From the NCBI RefSeq assembly GCF_011397635.1, contig NC_064754.1, forward strand, positions 37,763,543 through 37,827,542: DNA of 64,000 nt. The letters are read 5' to 3'. Each line of letters begins with the position of its first letter. Positions within the stretch are counted from its first letter, which is position 1. The stretch is from Epinephelus fuscoguttatus. Taxonomy: Eukaryota > Chordata > Actinopteri > Perciformes > Serranidae. A program made the position numbers and the translations under genes. Below the pieces are notes generated by a model that saw only the letters and a program-made list of their open reading frames with translations, ran no database searches and had not been told where the DNA came from. This document shows, one piece after another, positions 1-10,954 of this stretch.

Positions 1-2549
1 TTATTTTTAGTTTAGTGGGTAGTGTTTGTCTTTCACAAATGGTCTGATCACTCATTACATATACTGTATGTTTCCCTGTTGTTTTTAGTTAGTTTAGTCA
101 GATTTTGTCATGTCAGGTCACTTTAGTGTGTTCAGTTTATGTTGAGTAAGCATTGCTTGAGTTACCTTCTGTTTAGCTGACCCCCTTAATGAGCCCAGAA
201 CTTTGTTGCTCATTTTCTTTAATGTTTCTTTAATGTTTTGTTTAATGTAATAAAAGCCTTTTTTTTTTTGTTTTGGAAACCCACCTGTGACTGCTCATGC
301 CTGCCAGCTCATTCCCTTGCAGCTAATAATGACCAGCCTGGTCTCACAGAAAAGGACTTTCAGCCAGGAGACTGATGTTTGTGTCCCATGTGAAAACAAA
401 AGTCAACGTAGCTACGTGACTACAGACTTTATGTAAGTACGCGAAGTTCTTTACAAAGGTAATTTATGTAAGTACATAACATTGTAACTTCCAAAAGTGC
501 AGCCGTTGGTAGACGTACTTTCATTGCGTTGTTTTCGTGTTGCTGGCACATAATTTTAAGAAGTTTCGTGCCCACCACCACATAATGCGTAAAAGGTCGT
601 GTCCATTTCATGTATTTCTGTCAGACTATGTTGTAATGACAGTCCATGAACGTGCAAGAGGTCACCAAAATCCTTAGAAAAAATTCCCCTGGGAACTATG
701 ATAATGTTGTGGAGTAATTTACATAGAAATTTGACTAGCAGCTGTATTCTTCAAAACAGACCTGCTGTCAAACAAATGGACAAAATGACATCGCCATCCT
801 CAGGCCCTCACTGAGGCAGACATGATTACCATAAAAACAACTATAAATAACTTTTGACCTAAACCAAGACTGAAGGCAGTGGGCTGTTTATTTAAATGAA
901 CCAACAAACCTCATGTGCAATATCACACATTTGTATAATTCAAGTGGCCAAAACATGTCCAAGTACATGCACATCCTCCACCCACATCACATCACTGAAG
1001 AGGGCTGCTGCCTTTAAGCACTCTGCACCACGGCTGAATAATGCATTATTCTCTTTGCAAGCTACCCACAGCCATTTCAATTTTAACAGCACTAATTTTA
1101 GCAAAGGTTTGTGACTAGATGGAAACAACTTCAGAGTTTTCCCAGGTTAAAAAAAAAAAACTTGAGTGGGGCCTTGATGCTCAAACTCTGAGAGGTAGAG
1201 ACAGCACCATGACAAGAGACAAAATAAGAAAAAAACAGTGTGTCACTACTTTTTTTTTTAAAAAAAACATTTCCAGTTTTGCTAGTCTGGTCCAGTTTAT
1301 GGGCTTAAACCAGCTTGATTTCATGTCAACCAGTTGTACTGGCATTTGTCATTATTACACTTTCTGCCAAATGAAAAAGTAGCCCACATCAGCAACCTGT
1401 GCCAACAGCGTCACAGAAGCAGACAGAAAGCAGGAATAAAACACAAGGAGGAAATGATGATTCACTCTGCTCCAACCATCACAGTGCCTGCAGCGCTGTT
1501 TGAGCAAAGCGCTCTTGTTGCTGAATGACTTGCCGACATCTTGCCTCTGGCTGCCATAGTAGCCAGACCAGCTGTCTGTAGTGCTGTAAGGCAGGTGAGG
1601 GTCATGTGTAGTTCCTCTAGATTCACAAAAATTCCCGTGAGATTTCCTGTTCCATGTTTCAAGTGATCATTTTAACCCAAGCCATTACCTTTCATTCGCG
1701 CTAACCAAGAGCTTTTTGTGCCTAAACCTAACCAGATCTTGACCACAGCGTTGTCACACCATAAAATAGCAAGACATTGCTGTTGAAGCGGCTCACGCAA
1801 GTTTCACAAAACTTGATAAATATATTATGTTTGCTAATAAATGGAATAATGGAGCTACTAGTGTCTGACAGCCTATTAGGAAATGAACTGCCAAACAGAG
1901 GCCGGTGTTACACCAAATTCTGTGACCCATCAGATTCTGTGACCCAGCTCCTTATCCTTAACCTCCTAAACCTTAACCCCCACCACTAACGTGTCCATTA
2001 AATATACCTGTTTTTTGGGGCAACGTGACAAGATGGAGCACCTTATATACAGCCTGTTTAAGGAGGGAATATTGCATCATTAATCCGCCTCGCTGTTCTG
2101 TAGGCTATAAAACATGTGAACACATAATGGGAGGGGCATTCTTGTTCTGCCATTTACCTGACAGTGGAGGTAGTAACAAAGCTGAGTGTCATTACGTTCA
2201 ACCTGGGAGCAGCTGCTGAGTCAAGTCAAACACCCAGTGTTGAAATCTGGTACACCAGTTTGGTCTGGTGTTTGGCTTAATATCAAACCAGTTTTAAAAT
2301 GTTTAGACCCACCCAATCCTATTGCCTGTTACTAGAACATATGGCACACACTCTAAGATAGGTCATGTCGAAACCTCATTACGATTACCCTGGCAACTGG
2401 GTCACTCAAAGTGCTGCTCATTAGAGCATTTTGAGGTGTTTTTAAATTGAGGTCAATAGAGGACTAAGATCAAGGTAACCTGTCTGTTTGGATGAAACCC
2501 AATTTTAAGAGATCTGTATAAGTCAGCTGTTCCTGTTCAAGAGTGCTGT
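1..2549. other. Gene-free sequence, first intron of rab11fip4-like gene
   Basis: No exon is recognisable here on either strand. Positions 1-310 look like the 3' end of an interspersed element: AT-rich text with an AATAAA at 249-254 and a T run just after it. Positions about 1490-1760 contain short stretches (for example 'cctaaacctaacca') that recur in repeats at 43.5 kb and 50.4 kb. The remaining sequence shows only short spurious ORFs. Confidence 0.5.
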
Positions 2550-2714
2550 CAGCCTAGTTTATTGTTTCTGACTTGCCTTTAATGGACAGGACAGTTAAGT
2601 GTGAAAGGGGATGACATGCAACAAAGGGTCACAGGCTGGACTCGAACCCAGGGCGCTGCGGCAACAGCCTTGTACATGGGACGCCTGCTCTACCACTAAG
2701 CCACCAATGCCCCA
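2550..2714 (-). mobile_element. tRNA-derived SINE
   Basis: Read on the minus strand, it starts with a tRNA-like head: an A-box-like segment (TGGCTTAGTGGTAGAGCAGG) near 2700 and a B-box (GGTTCGAGTCC) near 2645. Downstream is a unique block with the words 'tttgttgcatgtcat'. The same block occurs at 61988-62112 and 62326-62491, so this is a multi-copy family in the window. The left boundary is approximate because no target-site duplication was found. Confidence 0.75.
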
Positions 2715-4066
2715 CTTGTGCTTAAATTTTAAGGACAAAGTGAAAGGGAAAGAAAAGAGGTCAGAAAAAAAACGTAGGATTACGCTAGTGTGTGCACATT
2801 TGCATGTTTCTGTACGACTGGGAGAGTGTCACCTACTGTGTACAATACTAGGTCAGGTTGTCACGGAGCAGCCGGTGGGATTTGCCCATATAGGACAATG
2901 ACATGAGAGGGTGATGTATGCAGGATGCTGCTTAATGCAGTGCATCAATTAAATAGCACAAACCAAACAGAGTAGGTGCAATTAGCATGTGTGTTTGTTT
3001 TTCTGTATACACAATCTTATTTTAGTCAACAGATTTTCTTTTTTGTGCAAATGCTGCATTATTTCCAATACAAAAGTCAGAGAATTGGATCATAAGAATG
3101 GGATTATCCTTTTCAAACAATGATTAACAATAATAAAAGGTCATACTAAGTATAAAATGTTTTGCATGATGCTGTATAGTATCAACTAATGTGTAGGTCC
3201 TTAGTTATGCATCCACTTATATAACCCATTTCCCAGGTCAGTGGAAGCTTCCCCGAGGAGCTAATCAGTGCCTCCACAATGTTCCTGCAGATGAACAACA
3301 CAGCACAGAGGAGCCAATCAGCTACAGAGTTCTGTTCAATTACCCTGACATGCAGCAAGACACGAGGGATGTCCACAGTGACACCTGCTCTGATAAAAAA
3401 CATCTAACATATAACTCATAATATTGCTTATTCATTAAAAACTAAGCTCTTTGAGGTCAAATGAGTTACAGAAGATGACATTATTTTCTACTTTGTTATG
3501 AAGGTAGGTCTTTCATAATGATATGCTAAAAAAATATCTCCACAGTCAGGCAAAGCAGCATCCTGAATCGAGGCTTATTGGACGTCAGAGTTTTTAAGTT
3601 TACATTTCCCAATAATAACAGATATAGACTGTAGTCTTTGTTTCTAAGCTTCATAGTAATTCAATTTTGACAGTAACAGGGCAATACAACCACTCAGGGC
3701 TGAGGTAATATGGCGTTGCTTGACAGAGCAGCCTGTCCAACAGCCTATGAGCAGCAGTTCCTGAGAAAGAGCTCTCCTCTGCTGCTGTCCTGGTCCCTTT
3801 TCCAACAACAACCTTAATAAACCCTCATTGGCTTTCCTTTTTCTCCAAAATACACTCATATACTGAAGTGCCAATCCTGTTCAGTGCTGCCAGAAGCTGA
3901 AGCTGTTTCACAGATTGGGTGAGAGGCAGGGTGCACCCACACTGAACAGCCTAGATTTAAATACATGTCATGTACAAAATGCTAGGGACACATATCTTAC
4001 TTACACCGGCTTACACTGAGGATTGCAGGGGCAAGTGGTGTAAGAGAAAAAATAAATAAATTATAT

Positions 4067-4116
<50 letters not shown>

Positions 4117-4591
4117 GTAACGGTGAAGACTTGAACACAAGCGATATTCACAGAGCCGTCACTTTCTGCTAAAAAGCCTGCATTAAAAAAGTAAAATAAA
4201 AACCCTACAGTATAAGGTAATGCAACAATGGCTAAGAGTCAGGGAGAATAAAACACTGAATTTGTCCAAAAAATGCCTAATAAGTAATAATAAAAACAAA
4301 ACAAAAAAAAAAACATCAGAAAAATCCTAAAAATATCAAGGAAATTCTGATTCATCCAAATCCCTTGTTTAACACAAACTTCCTGCAGTGTGTTCACTAT
4401 TTGGGTTAATTATATAGTTTATTTTGAACTGCTATTGGTATGTACTAAATATAATATAAAATAGGCCTATTCATAAAATATGTCACTTAGTAAGGGGGTG
4501 TCAGTTTACTGAATAACAAAAAAGGGTCCTTTAAGAAAAAATGTTGTGAACCACTGTTTTAGAGCTTAAAAATAGTATTATGATATATCAG
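2715..4591. other. Gene-free intronic sequence
   Basis: Nothing protein-coding was recognised. The stretch is AT-rich and contains one microsatellite (4067-4115). Short ORFs here have no domain features and lack splice-site support. Confidence 0.5.
4067..4115. repeat. Compound (AC)n(AT)n microsatellite
   Basis: About eleven AC dinucleotides run directly into about thirteen AT dinucleotides. It is seen directly in the sequence. Confidence 0.97.
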
Positions 4592-4987
4592 CTGATATCC
4601 TTTTTCATCTTCTAACCGCTTCATCCTCTTGAGAGTCGCGGGGGGGCTGGAGCCTATCCCAGCTGACATCGGGCGAGAGGCAGGGTACACCCTGGACAGG
4701 TCGCCAGACTATCGCAGGGCTGACACATAGAAACAAACAACCATTCACGCTCACATTCACACCTATGGACAATTTAGAGTTATCAATTAACCTAGTCCCC
4801 AATCTGCATGTCTTTGGACTGTGGGAGGAAGCTGGAGTGCCCGGAGAGAACCCACGCTGACACGGGGAGAACATGCAAACTCCACACAGAAGGGCTCCCA
4901 CGCCCGGGATCGAACCAGCAACCCTCTTGCTGTGAGGCGAGAGTGCTAACCACCACACCACCGTGCCGCCTCCTGATATCCTTTTTC
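4592..4987 (-). mobile_element. Full-length tRNA-derived SINE with target-site duplication
   Basis: The element occupies about 4607-4972. On the minus strand it begins GGCGGCACGGTGGTGTGGTG, followed by an A-box-like GTGGTTAGCACT and a B-box GGTTCGATCCC, the internal promoter of a tRNA-derived SINE. It is flanked by a perfect 15-bp direct repeat, ctgatatcctttttc, at 4592-4606 and 4973-4987, which is the target-site duplication left by LINE-mediated insertion. The sequence type ('hypervariable-looking' CACTCCAGCTTCCTCCCACA block) is very common in teleosts. The 155-residue ORF that crosses it is a by-product of the repeat and not a gene. Confidence 0.9.
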
Positions 4988-6011
4988 TCTTAAAAAATAT
5001 AACAAAATACAAACAAACATTTTCAACATAGATCCTGTAAATGTGGTTATTAAAAAACTGTTTCCAAGACACCAGGTTTTACCCTTGAATAAAAACTTGA
5101 GTGCTCTCTGCTAAACAGACTACAGTGACTGCAGACATATCTTTGGCATTTCTGTACTGTTATTACTTATCACTTCTCAGTCACATACACTAATACCAAT
5201 ATTTCAGCAGTAAGATATTATAAACAAATATATGGCCTGTACTGTAGCTACTTATCTTCACACTGAGTTTCAGTCCTCTGCTGGGCCAGTTTGAACTATT
5301 CACATCTCAGTTTTCTCAGTAGTCACCATGTTCTTATTCCTCTGGTTTATATGTCGGTTTCATCTCCTTTTTTTAATATTAGATTTTGTCAAATCAAACA
5401 GATTTTTTTCTACATGACTTCTCACTTCAGATCAGAAATGTGATGCCTCTACTATTCTGCACATGCAATTAAAATGTTGGAAAAATGTTAAAAGTGAATA
5501 GCATATTTCCACCAGACAGAGTGCCCAGCGAGCATTCAGAGTACCTTTCCTGCTCCAGTAAAACTTAACAACCATCATAAGTATTACACAGAAAACTTTC
5601 AGGTCAGAGAGGTAAAGGGTCATCAGGTTGTTTGGCTGGAGTGTCATATCTATTCCCACTGTTCCCTGAGAAACAAAAAATATATTTTTGCTTTAGCTTC
5701 AACCTGCAGAACTTTCATTGTGTACCTCCTCTGCATCAGTCCGGTCCAGCTGAGCTTTTCACAATTAGCCTCTCATGTCAAAAAGTGAAACTTCACGTTA
5801 CCTTCTTCATCACATATTACGTGTAAAATATTTTCGAGAGGTCAGATAGCCTGTACACTACAGATAATAATGAGGGCGCGGGCAAAGGCTAGCGTTATTA
5901 TACTGTAACACCTGACCTCACTATAATGGCGGAGGGAGCCAGTAGTTTGAGGGAAAAGAAAGGCTAGGCAAAAAATGTAAGCTACTAAATGTCCAAGACA
6001 GATGTTCTCAC
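4988..6011. other. Gene-free intronic sequence next to rab11fip4 exon 1
   Basis: No second EF-hand exon is found here, so the next rab11fip4 coding exon must lie left of the window. A short minus ORF around 5432-5659 follows a TTTCTCAG acceptor-like string but encodes nothing recognisable. I see no other feature. Confidence 0.45.
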
Positions 6012-6164
6012 CTGTTCTGTTTGTCCAAACTGAGAACCCAACTGCACAAAGTGTTCAGGGCGGATAAACCCGTCTGAGTCCTCGTCACACACGTCAAACA
6101 CCTCTTTAAGTTTTCTCACAAACGTCAGCAGACGCTCCGGCTCAGGAATAAAGTCTTCACCCAT
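6012..6164 (-). CDS. rab11fip4: RAB11FIP4-like protein, first coding exon (partial gene)
   Basis: The exon encodes 51 residues from the ATG at 6162-6164 to a GTGAG donor just below 6012, ending in phase 0. Residues about 16-50 form an EF-hand: the helix RKLKEVFDVC, the loop DEDSDGFIRPEH and the following helix FVQLGSQFGQ. The order and the FGQ-x-E end followed by a phase-0 intron match the N-terminus of RAB11FIP4 better than RAB11FIP3. RAB11FIP4 is a class II Rab11-family effector that binds Rab11 and ARF6 GTPases and helps target recycling endosomes, for example to the cleavage furrow. The twelfth loop position is His instead of the usual acidic residue, so calcium binding by this loop may be weak. 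The Rab-binding coiled coil and all later exons are outside the window. The family assignment is by eye. A RAB11FIP3 paralogue is the main alternative. Confidence 0.75.
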
Positions 6165-6345
6165 GACTTTATTGTTTTATTCGTCTTTCTTTTCCCAGGT
6201 GTGTTACCCCGACTATACAAAACACCATGCTGTTAGGAAACCGCTCGAGCTGCGAGCTCGTGGATGCTGCTGCTGCGCGCGAGAGGAGGAGTGATGCTCG
6301 ACAGAGGACAAGTCCCAACCCGGAAGTAGAGGGACGCACAGCAGT
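6165..6345 (-). promoter_or_regulatory. CpG-rich 5' region of rab11fip4-like gene
   Basis: The sequence immediately upstream of the start codon is the most CpG-dense short stretch of this end of the window (ctcgagctgcgagctcg and gcgcgcgag around 6243-6283). It contains an ETS-type CCGGAAGT at 6320-6327. No TATA box is obvious. This fits a housekeeping-type promoter and 5' UTR, but the transcription start is inferred and not seen. Confidence 0.5.
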
Positions 6346-8767
6346 GGTTTCTCCATAACCACTAGACCGAGGCAGACAGTGTAAAAGTTCACTTATTCCT
6401 CGCCTCCCACTCAGTTTATCACTTTTTCAGCTTCACTGAAGTGTTTGTAAGGCATTCAATTGCTATAGCAACCAGTGTTGCTAATAATTTGTCATAGTAA
6501 GAGAGTAAATCAGAGGTCATTTATAAACTATATTAAACTATTCCCTAACTTTGCCATGCTGTTACAAAACACCATAGCACAAGAAACATAATTTTACCTA
6601 CAGGCCAAGATGGCTGCCCTTTGAGCTGTTGTTTGGCTCTGAGCCTTATGTCAGTAGAGGGGCAGACTGATTCCTCTCACTGTATCAGTTCCTCCAAGTT
6701 TATAAATGTAAATGTATCAAATATTTCCAGTGCTAATACTTTTTTTTCCTGCAAAATATGATGACCTTGTTATAGTACATGCACATTCAACAGCTAGTAG
6801 GCTACCGCCTGTCCCACACAACTCCTCTTCAATGCATTACCAGTCATCATGTATATGTTTACATTTATAAAGATTAAATATTTATTTTAATGCATTGATT
6901 TAGCATCCCACCTGTATGTAGGTAGGCTATGTGAGCTCTGTGAGCTCAACACGATGTTACAAAGATGTCACTGACCAAGGATATGTTGTTCTTTGAAGGG
7001 GCAAGTAGCAGTAGCAGACATCAGACATCCCAGTTATTTCTGCAGCCTTGTGCTGCATTTATTGATGCTATCGAGCTCAATTCTTCCTTCGTCTCGCTTC
7101 CTCTCCTCTACGTAGGGTCATGAGAGGGTTCGTTGTGCCCGGGTGCTACAGCGGATCCCCAGTCGAAGGTTACCTGCTACGCATTCAGCAAAGCAAATAA
7201 GCTATGAGTTGTGCAAGCCTCCAAAAATGAGTTCCCGATCATATTTCATGGCTCACCTGATCAGTTTCTTTTGCTCTTTATTATAAATGTGTCGTTTAAC
7301 GCTTTGAATTATAAAATACAAGACACATCTTCTTTCTGTTGTTTTCATATTACAACTTACAGCTCATCAACACACCGAAGTTGGAAGGACAATCGAGAAG
7401 AATGCAAATGCACCATGGGCTTTAGCTGGCAGAAGTCTTGAGTCTGATCAGTCTTTGCTCATTCGTTCAACCTCATTGCTGCATTACCTTACAGCATGTT
7501 AGGAATTACAAGTCAGGCTGACCCTGACATACTGGACACTGAAAAGAGCTGTTCAAAAAGATCATGATCATTTATTTCTGCCCATCACTAAATTCCAGCA
7601 TGTTAACATGAAGAATGATACCGCTAATATGCTGTTGTAAGTACAATGTTTACCATGTTCTCAATCATTCTTTAGCATGTAAGCATGCTCACATTAGATG
7701 ATAAGCAATAGATACAAAGTGCTGAAACTAATGATGTCTTTCTTTTTTCAGGTTTGCATGAGCCAAAGATTTTGACAAACCCTTTTGACCTGTCGATGGT
7801 GCTAGAGGAAAAGTTAGTGTATCACTATATAATTAATCCTGAGAGGGACATCAGTGTACCAGATTTCATGGCCATTCATCCAACAGTTGTAAAGACATTT
7901 CCTGCAAAACCACAAATTTGAACCTCATGGTGCCTGGAGGAAAAGTCAAACCAAGTCCACCAGTCATTGGGATTTATTGTCTGCTGGCCATGAGCATTTG
8001 CGTTTTCACATGACAAGTAAAAACTTTGACCTGCTGGTGGCAGTAGAGGAAAGGTCAGGGAATCATTTCAGTCATCAGGAGTCATCATCAGGACACCACG
8101 GATATCTGTACCGCATCAGCTGCATGTGACTGGGTATCATGTGTGATCACCAGTTAACATTTGTCTGGTTTATAGTAAGCGAGGCATGTGTTTTACAGAA
8201 CAGTGGTTAACATGTTCTTAAATGTTTCTGGTGGCATCCTTTTGCTATTTGTGCATTCAAGGCTGTATCTATAACTTTCATTTAACTCATTACACTTAAA
8301 TTTCAGCATCTAATCAGAGACGATTTACACCCAGGATGGGAGGTGAGTGCTGTTAATAAGTCAGAAGAACAGAAAGCAGCAGATTCTGGATCACATACAA
8401 GGACCAGATGTAAGATCACAGATTTATGAGGAGATGCACATGTGCTACTGTCTGGAGAGAAAACAAAGCTCCCTGTTTTATATTGTACTGTCTGCTGATA
8501 GTAGGAATTATGATGCTGAAATATAACCCACCATTTGTTTTATAAACAAACAGTGTAGTATTTCCAGTGTTGGAATGGGGGAATTTGTTTTTTTTTATTT
8601 CAGTGGTATCATGATAAAATGGAACATAACTCATCTTCTTCCTTAAAAATACACCACCAGCTCACCATAACCACTGGTTTTTCTCTTCTGTATTTGACAT
8701 GTGTCATTGTGTTTACTTCCCTCTACATGTTTCTGTGTAATGTGTGGGAATGACACACACAAGATGA

Positions 8768-8794
8768 ATTATTATTATTATTATTATTATTATT
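8768..8794. repeat. (ATT)n microsatellite
   Basis: Nine consecutive ATT units are visible. Confidence 0.95.
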
Positions 8795-10019
8795 CTTGAA
8801 AGAAAAAGTAGCAAATGTGTTGTAAAGTCATCCTGTTAATCTCAGTTTCCTTAAAAGGACAGTTTACCAATCTGTGTACCCTTCGTTCTTTCGTTTTTCC
8901 ATTTCAAAACCAAATCTGAAAAACAGAAAAACAATCTAGTTGTTCTGTTTTTTCTGTTTTAAAGCCAGAAAACAGAACAACAGAAATCACGAGAGACATT
9001 GCTGTTGAGTTTTTCAAATGTATTGTGGTCATTTGCTGAGCATTATAAGCTCTGAGCCATCTAGTTATATTATATAGAGAGAAGACAGACATCTGTAACA
9101 CTCAGCAACTCACACCTGAATCTGGTGATCTGTCCCTTTAATAAGCACGGACTCTGAGATGCAGATGTTGTGTTTTTAAGAGTTTTAAAATGTTGTTGCA
9201 CCTGATCACTCTTTGTAAGAGGAGGCTCCTGAAGAAAAAGTGATAGGCAGAGCGCCCTCAAGGATCTGCACTTAGATTAGATTTACAGCTCCTCTATGGC
9301 TTGACTGTCAATAAAATTCGAGTAGCAGCGATCCTGCTTTTGATGAATTTATTATGAAATATGAGTCTTCATTTTGCAGGGTTCTAGGGGAAGTTCCCAA
9401 AATAATATTCCCAGACTAATGTGATTTAAATCTGTACCCCAACCCTCTTTAGGGATATTTACCACCTTGAGATAAATTAAATGTATAATGTGCACTTTAA
9501 TACTCCTCTAGACTGGAGTTATATTCCATCTGCTATGCAAACTAAACTACTTCTGCTTCACAGCTATTCAAGTTTGGAGTTGCTGACAGAGTTTATAAAC
9601 ATCTTGTTCTATCTATCAGTGACCTAATTCTTGGTCTCTATTATCCAGTTCCTCTTTTCTTCTTCTATCATCTGCAGCTGTGGCTGTCTCTAACTTTTCC
9701 CACACTTTTAAGTCTAATTCTTTCTGCATAAGAAAGAATAGGCTTGTGTGTAAACTCCAATAAAGCAGTCACTGAAAAAGGCCTGAAAACAAAAGTTGAA
9801 CATGTTGTAGGCCTACTTTGCATTTAATTTATGATAGTATTTAGTCTTTATTTCCACAAGTAGAAATAAAGAAAGAACAATAGATCTGATCATTGGAGGA
9901 ACAAAAAGCAATATGTACTTCATTATCAGGGTAATATTTCAGGACAATATTTCTTTAATAATGTTAAAGACGGTACAACCTCCATTTCTTTTAATGAAAT
10001 CCGACATCTGCAAAACATA

Positions 10020-10275
10020 GACTTGCTTTTATATATAGCGCCTTCCCAGTCTTCCACACTCAAAGCACTTTTACGCTACATTCATCCATTCACACACACA
10101 TTTGTACGCTGGTGGCTGAGGCTACCTTACAAGGTGCCACCTGCTACTCAGTTAAACACTCACATACATTCACACACCGATGGCATGGTAAGCAAGTTTG
10201 GGGTTCATTTGGGGTCTTGCCAAAAGGACACTTCAACATGTGAACTGCAGGAGCCAAGGACTGAACCACTGATCT
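10020..10275. repeat. Dispersed repeat fragment (family not assigned)
   Basis: Contains the sequence style 'tatatagcgccttcccagtc...cactcaaagcacttttac...cattcatccattcacac', which I recognise as a high-copy interspersed motif in teleost genomes. The family could not be named from sequence alone. The 104-residue ORF inside it is not considered a gene. Confidence 0.5.
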
Positions 10276-10798
10276 GCTCATTAGTGGAGGACCTGCATAT
10301 ATATACAAGAAATAAATATACTAATGTGATAGGGTAACATCTTTCTCAATAATGCTGCAGCTTATAAAGGTGGGACTAATTTAATCTACTTTATATACTG
10401 CTGGCTCTTGCTTTTAATGATTATACATAATCATTTATTTGTTGATTTATATTTTGTATTATTTATATGAAAGTTTACAGTAACTGATGCCTGATGATTG
10501 ATTATTTGCCTCCAAAATGTAGTGGAGTAGAAGCATAAAGTACATAAAATGTAAATATTCGAGTCAAGTACCGCAAAATTGTACTTACGTAGAGTACTTG
10601 AGTAAATGTGCCTAGTTACCTACATTCCACCACTGATTATCAAGCATATCTATCACATCCTAATGGCATGTTGGGCAACTCTGTGTTTGCTGTGTCTTCA
10701 TTAATGTGCTGACACAGGAACATTTTATACATCTGGGTTACTAAGACACGAGGCTGCTATTTATTCTCATCATAACACACATCCGACCAGTGGACTCC

Positions 10799-10834
10799 AA
10801 AAAAGGAAGTGTGTTTACTGTTTCAACTTCCCCC
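10799..10834 (+). promoter_or_regulatory. PU.1/ETS-like sites upstream of HIDE1-like gene
   Basis: The string aaaaaaggaagtg (about 10799-10811) matches the A-rich PU.1 consensus with a GGAAGTG core. A second, inverted ETS core (aacttcccc) follows at about 10825. They lie about 140 bp upstream of the proposed start codon at 10955. PU.1 drives many myeloid and dendritic-cell genes, which would fit a HIDE1 orthologue. Function is inferred. Confidence 0.4.
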
Positions 10835-10954
10835 GCTCGTTATGCTTTCAAGAGGATGTGATGTGTGTTGAAAAAACAGAGAGAGGGAGAAAGAGAGCAG
10901 CTGCTGGTTGTAGGTGCTGTCTTGCTTGTGCTCGGTCTTCTTCTTGAGTCAAAG

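Larger units (their letters stand above)
6346..10798. other. Gene-free intergenic sequence with repeat fragments
   Basis: No gene was recognised between the divergent rab11fip4-like and HIDE1-like genes. It holds an ATT trinucleotide repeat (8768-8794), a dispersed-repeat fragment at about 10020-10275, and at about 10505-10645 a block ending 'ttccaccactg' that resembles the ends of a transposon also seen at 24.8-26.3 kb. Remaining ORFs are short and featureless. Confidence 0.5.

Noticed and set aside
2600..2714. Possible tRNA gene (A and B boxes)
   Set aside because: The cloverleaf is not maintained and a SINE-specific downstream block is shared with two other copies.
4592..4972. Possible tRNA gene with clear B box
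   Set aside because: It is the head of a long SINE with a 15-bp target-site duplication.
4605..5072. 155-residue minus-strand ORF
   Set aside because: It runs through a tRNA-derived SINE with a clear target-site duplication.
5432..5659. Possible second rab11fip4 exon
   Set aside because: An acceptor-like string is present, but the encoded sequence does not resemble the second EF-hand region expected after exon 1.
7740..8120. Segment with repeated 'gaggaaaag' phrases and possible coding text
   Set aside because: All frames contain stops and no exon boundaries or motifs could be found.
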